Below, one piece after another: positions 21,373 through 27,500 of a stretch of DNA of 27,500 nucleotides. Origin of the DNA: Chrysomallon squamiferum (taxonomy: Eukaryota > Mollusca > Gastropoda > Neomphalida > Peltospiridae); contig CM022673.1 of assembly GCA_012295275.1 (NCBI GenBank), forward strand, positions 7,385,311 to 7,412,810, written 5' to 3'. The notes below the pieces were generated by a model. It ran no database searches. It saw nothing but the letters and a program-made list of their open reading frames with translations, and had not been told where the DNA came from. The number at the start of each line of letters is the position of its first letter. Position 1 is the first letter of the stretch. The position numbers and the translations under genes were made by a program.

Positions 21373-22518
21373 TCAAAAAAATCAAATTCTGGATTACAAA
21401 CATTAAGTAGGAAGTAGAAGTCCCTTGTGTTTTAACTTTTATTCTTTATCCAGCGCCCTCTGTCGATCCCAGTCTGAACCCTCATTAGAAGTGTATCTAC
21501 TTCGTATCGCTCATAGATGTAGACTCTAATAATAATAATAATAAAAACCGTATTTTCACATTTTACACCTACTAAAACAAACACTACAATAATAATACAT
21601 GTATTTCCAATGTGTATTTCGCAACTCAAAAAAAATCTGTATGTGTTATTATTTCTTTTTTTCAATGCATATCAGATATACATGTAGCGAAAACCGAGCT
21701 TCAGTTAAATCTGAATGAAAGAATTGATATGAATTTCCTTCGCTTCACTAACATGAACAAAGCACGTATAAATGTTTTGTTGTTTTTATGTTCTTTTTTT
21801 GTCTTTCTTTCTTTTATTATTATTATATCATTTCTTTTTCTAGTTTACATTTTTTATTTTTAGTATTTTTTTATTTTTTATTTGGTTTCAAACATTATTG
21901 GTTTACCTTGTATGATTAAATTTTGTTGGTGTTTTGTTATTGTTTTGTTATTGTTATTATTATTACTGTTGTTATTGCTATCGTTATTTCTCTTCTTCTT
22001 CTTATATTATTATTATTTTTGTTGTTTTCGCTGTGGGTTTTTTGTGGGATTTTTTGTGGGTTTTTTTTTTTTTTACTATGACTATTATTCATTGAAGTAG
22101 TACTAATAGTAATAGTAGTAATAATATATATCTAATTATCTGTCTATTTATCTATCTATCTGTTAGCCTATCTATCTGGACTATCTGATTCTCTGTCTGT
22201 CTTTGAATGTATATACTGCACTTTCAAATACTTGTCTCTAAGTCAGATGTCTGTCTGACTGTCTGTCTTCCCTTTCTACAAATAAATTATTTCTATTCAC
22301 TTATTGTAGTTTAAGTATTATGTGTGTTTGTGTGTGTGTGTGTGTGTGTCTGTACGTATATTTCATTTTTTCGTTTCTTTTCTTTCTTTATCTTATAGAT
22401 AACTTAATATAGGCATATACATAATTATTACAAACTACGCATGTATTATATTAGATGTTCCAACTGTTTGTCATTTTCTTCAAAACATTGTCTTAAGCAT
22501 TTAATGAACGATCTTTGA
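21150..22518. other. AT-rich intergenic DNA with trinucleotide and TATC patches
   Basis: ATA/ACA arrays occur at about 21304-21370, ATT/GTT at 21935-22020, and TATC/TGTC at 22130-22270. A (TG)n run lies at about 22322-22349. The 83-codon frame at 21612-21863 starts in single-copy sequence but ends in Phe/Leu/Ile low complexity and shows no domain. Confidence 0.6.
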
Positions 22519-22519
22519 A

Positions 22520-22599
<80 letters not shown>

Positions 22600-22626
22600 T
22601 AACAATAATAATAATAATAATAATAA
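22519..22626. repeat. (AAT)n microsatellite
   Basis: AAT array of about 36 copies with two AAC units near 22596-22604. Confidence 0.97.
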
Positions 22627-22960
22627 AATGATATTGGGGCCTCAATTTTACTAATATGTAGGACTGTATGTAAAACAAAATACTATAAAGTACAACAAAG
22701 CATATAAAATAAGTTACAGCACGACATGTATATTTCCTGGTTTACAGAATGATTTGGTGTTCAGTAATTACACTGTATGGAATATGAAACTGTATTTCAC
22801 ACTATTCTCAATTCGATATCAGACATAACTAATACACAATCACTGTTATTTTATTCCTAATCCAAAGCCATTCCACAGATAATCCATTACGTTTACTTAC
22901 TATGAAATACATATTACTATAAATCTAAGAATAGTTAATAATTAAACTATGTTCAGTTGA

Positions 22961-22963
<3 letters not shown>
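22627..22963. other. AT-rich spacer
   Basis: Single-copy AT-rich DNA with no recognisable gene or element. Confidence 0.55.
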
Positions 22964-23011
<48 letters not shown>

Positions 23012-23086
23012 CGTACTTACCTCCTATTCGTCCACTTCTCAGTTTCAAAATAACAAATCCAGAAAGAAATAAGAAAGAAAATCCAC

Positions 23087-23122
<36 letters not shown>
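22964..23122. repeat. (AT)n microsatellite and A35 tract
   Basis: A perfect AT run (22964-23009) and an A run of about 35 (23088-23122), separated by 78 bp of single-copy sequence. Confidence 0.95.
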
Positions 23123-23123
<1 letters not shown>

Positions 23124-23149
23124 AAATATCGTGCAACAATTACGCTGCA

Positions 23150-23205
23150 ATGTCAAAGGTCAAATAAAATCCTGCATGATGTCATAATGGAATGACCTTT
23201 AACCT
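23150..23205. promoter_or_regulatory. Convergent pair of DR1-type nuclear-receptor motifs
   Basis: ATGTCA-A-AGGTCA at 23150-23162 and, on the opposite strand, AGGTTA-A-AGGTCA at 23193-23205 each fit a direct repeat of AGGTCA-like half-sites with one-base spacing (DR1). DR1 is the type bound by RXR, HNF4 and COUP-TF/NR2F factors. A CRE-like TGATGTCA lies between them at 23177-23184. Three good sites within 56 bp of AT-rich DNA are unlikely to be common by chance, but binding is not shown. Confidence 0.4.
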
Positions 23206-23569
23206 CGGCTATTTACTTTTATACCGTTATGCTCTTCGCTGTTTAAGTAATCTGATTTTCACTGTTGACAAAGAAATTTCAAGATAAGGTGAGAAAAAAA
23301 AAAAAAAAAAAAAATTAATTTAACAGTTTAAATATTATATAAATGTTGATACATAATTTAATTTTTAATTACACGGGCTTCTTTATTTCTTAGTCTTGTT
23401 ATTAAACTGCTATTTAAGTCTTCCGTAGTTTTATCATGGAATTAAGGGATGGAGCACTTAAGAAATTAGAAAGATTTTCTCTGTGTCATCTTCTTTCTGA
23501 AATGTTTACCTTTACCATAGATATTTAAAGTAATGATAATAATTATAATGATAATAATAATAATAATAA

Positions 23570-23600
<31 letters not shown>

Positions 23601-24301
23601 AAGAAGAAAATCAGTCATGTATTGTTAGATTTATTGTAAAGGATGAGAGTTTCTCAAATTTTTTTGAATTAAATGTCTCCTTACATCGCAGCTTTAGTAA
23701 AAAATATATGTCTGTTTGTCTGTCTGTCTGTATTTTGTTCACTTTTAAATGCTACGTTTAATCGTGTTTAATTTATTTGTTTATATATTGCTGTTGTTGT
23801 TGATGTTGTTGTTATTGTTGTTGCTGTTGTTGTTGTTATTGTTTCATGATTCCTTGTTTTGTTTATTCATCCGTTATTTTAATTTTTAGTTTTTAATTGT
23901 ATTTTTTATTTTAATTTTTTTAATTTTTAATTTTAATTTTAATTTTTTTTAATTTTTTTTAATTATTTTTAATTTTTTTTTTTATGCCTATGAAAATTAA
24001 AAAATATAATGAAAATATTGCTTTTACTTCTTTTAACATTTTGTATTATTATTTTTTTTTTTTTTTGTACATTTATAGAACAGCACATTTATAATTTATT
24101 TTATTTTTAAGAAAAAATGTAATTACTGTATTTTTTGGAATGAATTCTTCACGGTTCTTTTTAACTAAAATGTTTATGTACTCAACATGTTTACAGACAA
24201 CAATCTTTAAAAAAAAAGAAAAAATTAATGTATTCATTTGTCTGCCTTATTAGATTTATTTTTGTTCTGAAAAAAAAGAAATCAAGGAATAAAATAGATT
24301 G

Positions 24302-24303
<2 letters not shown>
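23206..24303. other. AT-rich intergenic DNA
   Basis: Includes an A run (about 23294-23313), AAT/GAA repeats (23545-23609), GTT repeats (23790-23840) and A/T-only sequence at 23880-24000. No gene is visible. Confidence 0.65.

Positions 24304-24336
<33 letters not shown>
24304..24336. repeat. T33 homopolymer
   Basis: Uninterrupted T run. Confidence 0.95.
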
Positions 24337-24337
<1 letters not shown>

Positions 24338-24443
24338 ATCGTTTATCAACATATGCAGTAATTCAATCTGTCGAAATATTTGTTCTTATTGTCATCAATA
24401 CTTTATGTCAAGTTATAATTTTTTTTCAAAAATGTGTTTTCCA

Positions 24444-24569
<126 letters not shown>

Positions 24570-24699
24570 GATATTTCGCTGTGTGCATGTGGGGTGTAAT
24601 CATAATGCTATTAAATTATATCTATCAGTTTGTCAGTTCTTCTAATGTAAAAGAGTTCGTTATAATTTTACTGTCATTTCTGTTTTATCGATAATAACA

Positions 24700-25003
24700 G
24701 GGTTATCGTTGGTTATTAATGTCGTTGTTGCTGAGGACGTCGCTGTTAACAGTGCTGATGCTGTCGCTGTTAACGTTGTTGATTGAGTCGTTGTTAACAT
24801 CGTACACGTTTTTATATTAACGTTGTCGATGTTATCGTTGTTAAGATATTTGATACAGTCGTCGTCGTTACAATTGTTGATGCTGTCATCAATAACCATT
24901 ATTGATGCTGTCGTGTAACGTTGTTGATGCTATTGTTGTTATCATCATTGGTCCTGTTATTGTTAATGTTGTTGATCATGTCGTTGCCATTATTGCTGTT
25001 GCG
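24700..25003. repeat. Imperfect (GTT/GTC/GAT)n trinucleotide array
   Basis: GTTGTTGATGCTGTCGCTGT-like phrases recur irregularly with GTTAAC sites. Three-base periodicity is clear but the units are diverged. The 79-codon minus-strand frame is Asn/Asp/Thr-rich for this reason and is not a gene. Confidence 0.8.
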
Positions 25004-25249
25004 TAAGTGAATTACTTAAAGTTCTGAAAAAAAAAAAAAATTTTAAACATAAAAAAAATAAAAATAAAAATCCGAATCCTTTTCCTCCCATATACAGTAA
25101 CGATCATTATGTTTAAATCCTGGGCGTTTTATTTCCATCTGGACAGCATGTGTACTCAAAAAAGAGGCTAACAAAAGATGAATGGCACTTTGATCGATTT
25201 TCGTTTTCTCCTTATTGTTCAGGTCGTTAACGAGTTACGGGGCACCTGA
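25004..25249. other. Spacer upstream of the Dbx promoter
   Basis: Contains an A run and AAAAATAAAAATAAAAAT low complexity (25026-25070), then single-copy sequence with no recognisable gene. Confidence 0.55.
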
Positions 25250-25380
25250 TGAATGAAACAGGCCGGCCGTGCGCATACGATGGGCGTGGCCAACGTGTAA
25301 AGCAAGCCAATCACGGCTCGCATTCTCCTCCCAGGCGTGACCATATAAACACCTCTTTTCTCGATCGATGTCGTAGCATT
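25250..25380 (+). promoter_or_regulatory. Probable core promoter of the Dbx-type gene (TATA/CCAAT/KLF box)
   Basis: In order on the plus strand are GGCCGGCC (25261-25268), GGGCGTGGC, a Sp/KLF-type box (25282-25290), CCAAT (25307-25311) and TATAAA (25344-25349). The CCAAT box lies about 35 bp upstream of the TATA box and the GC box about 60 bp upstream, normal spacing for a metazoan TATA promoter. Transcription would start near 25373-25380, giving a 5' UTR of about 430 nt before the ATG at 25809. The region is CpG-rich relative to its flanks. It is assigned to the Dbx exon because of orientation and proximity. Confidence 0.55.
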
Positions 25381-25535
25381 GAAACATAATTTCCAAGCAC
25401 GCATATCCGGGTGGTAGTGTTGTCACACATCGTAGACGGCGCTAAAAAAAAAAAAAAAAGTAATATCGAGCTTTAACTTTGGAATTATCAACAGTGCAAA
25501 ACTACGATTTCTCGAGCGAAACCGAGAACATTTTG

Positions 25536-25543
25536 TATAAATA
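25536..25543 (+). promoter_or_regulatory. Second TATA box, possible alternative promoter
   Basis: TATAAATA, close to the ideal TATA consensus, would place a start near 25567 and a 5' UTR of about 240 nt. No CCAAT box is seen close upstream, so it may be an alternative start or a chance AT-rich match. Confidence 0.3.
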
Positions 25544-25569
25544 CCGAACAAGCAAAAGGTAATTAATTT

Positions 25570-25700
25570 ACGTCCATCCTCTCTGGATATATATATATAT
25601 ATATAAATATACAGTAATATAAACGGGTGAAATACGAAAAGGAATAAACTACATACATATATAAATATTTATATTTATATTTATATTTATATGATGGATA
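25570..25700. repeat. (AT)n and (TTATAT)n low complexity in the putative 5' UTR
   Basis: AT repeats at about 25588-25604 and a hexamer-like TTATAT run at about 25664-25691 precede the coding exon. Confidence 0.8.
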
Positions 25701-25808
25701 ACGGAAATATAAAACTTGCGTGTCACAGTCAGTGATTAGTGTAAGTGAAAGAAGTAAGTGGTTGAAGTTACAGTAACTGACTTTGAGCGCCGACGACACA
25801 AGAAAGAA

Positions 25809-26130
25809 ATGTTTCCCAACGTCCTGGCGCCGTCACCCATCTACCACAACGTGTTCCGAGCGCCGAGTCTCGTGCACCCGCAGCCAACGTCAGCAGCCGC
25901 AACGTCTGCGTCGTTCTTGGTAGAGAGTCTTCTCAGGGAGAGGACGACCGGTTTCTTAGCCCGGCCCACGCCCACCAGCCCGCCCGTTTCGGTGGGGTCG
26001 GGGATGTGTAACTCGATGAGAGAGCAAGAGTCGGATACGACGTCAACGCCGTCAAGGACGCCGTACCTCAAGTTTGGTATGAGCACCATCTTAGGTACCG
26101 ATTCCAGTCAAAAGACTTCATCAGAGTCAA
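25809..26130 (+). CDS. Dbx-type homeobox transcription factor, first coding exon (partial)
   Basis: This exon encodes the first 107 residues of a protein whose start, MFPNVLAPSPIYHNVFRAPS, follows the Dbx N-terminal pattern (MFPxxLAPxxxYxxxxRxxx). Dbx proteins are nuclear homeodomain factors, known in vertebrates as repressors that pattern interneuron progenitors. Two eh1-like Groucho-binding motifs are visible: FLVESLL at residues 36-42 and FGMSTIL at 89-95, the latter within the Dbx-like block YLKFGMSTILG. Both occur in the family at these relative places. The middle (51-85) is Pro/Ser/Thr-rich and probably disordered. The start is the first in-frame ATG after a stop at 25755-25757, with G at -3; the frame upstream of it opens with GTG only. 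The exon ends at CAA|GTAAGT (26130/26131), phase 1. The homeodomain is missing because it lies beyond the window. The family call rests on recalled motifs, not a database search. Confidence 0.85.
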
Positions 26131-26133
26131 GTA

Positions 26134-26135
<2 letters not shown>

Positions 26136-26172
<37 letters not shown>

Positions 26173-26257
26173 CTTTATTTCTTTATTTCTTTTTTATTTT
26201 TTTTCTTCTTGTTTGTCAATTAATTATTTTTTCTTCTTCTTCTTCTTCTTCTTCTTC

Positions 26258-26316
<59 letters not shown>

Positions 26317-26404
26317 GTCTTTTCTTTGTCTTTTCATTTTTTGTATTTATTTATAACCATGTTTTATTATTATTCTCATTTTGTGTGTGTGTGTGTGTGT
26401 GTGT
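26136..26404. repeat. Intronic compound repeat T37, (TTC)n, (ATT)n, (GT)n
   Basis: T run 26136-26172, TTC 26231-26259, ATT 26260-26317 and GT 26382-26404. Reading through the donor makes a false 216-codon frame ending in poly-Phe/Tyr and Val-Cys. Confidence 0.97.
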
Positions 26405-26949
26405 ATAGATATATATATACATATTTATAAGCAAATTTTTTTACATTATCAAATTTTGATTTACTCATAAATGTGAGCTGTTAAACCCTTTGTCAAAAGT
26501 ATTGATCAACCTGGTTTTTTAGTTTTTATTTTTTAAAAACATTTTTAAAAATTTTCTTTTTTCATTCTTTTCTTAAAATACTTTTTTACATAATTATTTA
26601 TTTTGGACAGTCAGTAATAAATTTTAAACAATGTATGCATGATAATATCGATACTGTTAATTCTTCATGAGGTATAGTTTATTATCTTTAATAAAACTTT
26701 ATGAGAAAGGCATACTGTTCTAATAAATTCTATTCTCACTGACACATACACTGTGGTTGCACAAAACACTCATAATTTAGGAGGCCAACAAAAGCGAGTA
26801 CTTAAAAGGCATATTTAATCAAAAGAACGGGACAGTGTTGAAAATAAAATGTAAAAGCGTAATGAAAATACGGCGTAGAATATTTTTCATCAGTTAATAA
26901 TAATTAATTTAGCGTTAAAGCCGTCATACTGAAAAATAAGTCAAATTGT

Positions 26950-27038
<89 letters not shown>

Positions 27039-27046
27039 GCATATAT
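26950..27046. repeat. (AT)n-(GT)n-(AT)n microsatellite
   Basis: AT repeats flank a central GT run (about 26974-27008) symmetrically. Confidence 0.97.
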
Positions 27047-27339
27047 TTGATTAATATTGTACGCGTCGGAGTTTTATTATTTACTTTTTCCATTCAGGAA
27101 CTGTTTTCTGATTTTATTTAAAAAACGAATATTATCATGGATATATTTTGTGATTCCTCTAACAGAGAGTGTGCAATAAAATAAATAAAGTAACCTGTAT
27201 AGGTGTCTATTTCCATAAAATAATGATACAATAACATGAGCGTGCGTTGACCATATTACACCAGGAATTATTTCTTAGTATTATTAATATAAATGTATTG
27301 TAAGCAAATAAAAAAAATTGAAATAAATAATAAATAAAT

Positions 27340-27381
27340 ATACATATACAAACATACATACACATATACATATACACATAC

Positions 27382-27414
<33 letters not shown>
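27340..27414. repeat. (CATA)n-(TA)n microsatellite
   Basis: CATA tetranucleotides pass into a TA run at about 27394-27414. Confidence 0.94.
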
Positions 27415-27500
27415 AGCCTTTCAATAACACAAAATAATTTGATCGATAAATGGGCTTCTGGATGAACGATTCAATTAGAGATTTGAGTTAACATTTTAAT

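Larger units (their letters stand above)
26131..27500 (+). other. Dbx-type gene intron 1 (5' part)
   Basis: The intron begins with an ideal GTAAGT donor and continues to the window edge. No AG-terminated acceptor followed by homeobox-like sequence is visible in any frame, so exon 2 lies downstream. The intron is AT-rich and full of microsatellites; single-copy stretches 26405-26945 and 27047-27335 show no gene. Confidence 0.75.

Noticed and set aside
25841-26089. 82-codon frame on the minus strand opposite the Dbx exon
   Set aside because: It is an antisense shadow of a GC-rich coding exon, with no independent signals.
25758-26408. A 216-codon reading of the Dbx region
   Set aside because: It starts at GTG just after a stop, and reads through a perfect splice donor into intronic T, TTC, ATT and GT repeats. 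The real exon is 25809-26130.

Overview
The window looks like animal nuclear DNA from a large, repeat-swollen genome. It is strongly AT-rich, packed with long micro- and minisatellites, and carries a eukaryotic Pol III tRNA gene and a spliced homeobox-family first exon. The density of (CT)n, (ATT)n, (AT)n and TGTC/TATC arrays together with mollusc-like spacing suggests a cephalopod such as an octopus. That assignment is inference; no single sequence here proves it. There is no bacterial-style gene organisation: nearly all open frames in the window are translations of simple repeats.

Layout. 1-4.4 kb is AT-rich intergenic DNA with homopolymer tracts and a CpG-rich islet at about 1.55-1.86 kb. 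4.385-4.897 kb is a clean 26-bp minisatellite. 5.0-6.1 kb is compound microsatellite. 6.10-6.83 kb is a long imperfect inverted repeat enclosing an intact tRNA-Pro(AGG) gene on the minus strand. 6.8-10.1 kb is AT-rich, with an E-box pair near 9.3 kb. 10.13-10.83 kb holds an unrecognised, apparently decayed coding-like segment. 11.6-15.0 kb is a succession of trinucleotide, tetranucleotide and CT/TA arrays with a tRNA-Pro-like pseudogene at 14.46 kb. 15.49-17.30 kb is an old, degenerate tandem satellite. 17.5-19.1 kb has a second decayed tRNA-like fragment and a 267-bp GA array. 19.2-20.9 kb contains two motif-dense, CpG-containing stretches that may be regulatory. 21-25 kb is again repeats, with a convergent pair of nuclear-receptor-type DR1 motifs at 23.15-23.21 kb.

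The only confidently recognisable protein-coding gene is at the right end: the first coding exon of a Dbx-type (developing brain homeobox) transcription factor, ATG at 25809, splice donor at 26130/26131, with a plausible TATA/CCAAT promoter upstream. The homeodomain itself lies beyond the window; 26131-27500 is intron 1. Much of the window is therefore probably the upstream flank of a developmental regulator, which makes the motif-dense islands reasonable enhancer candidates. I found no convincing new multi-gene system; the oddities are repeat structures and possible cis-regulatory elements.
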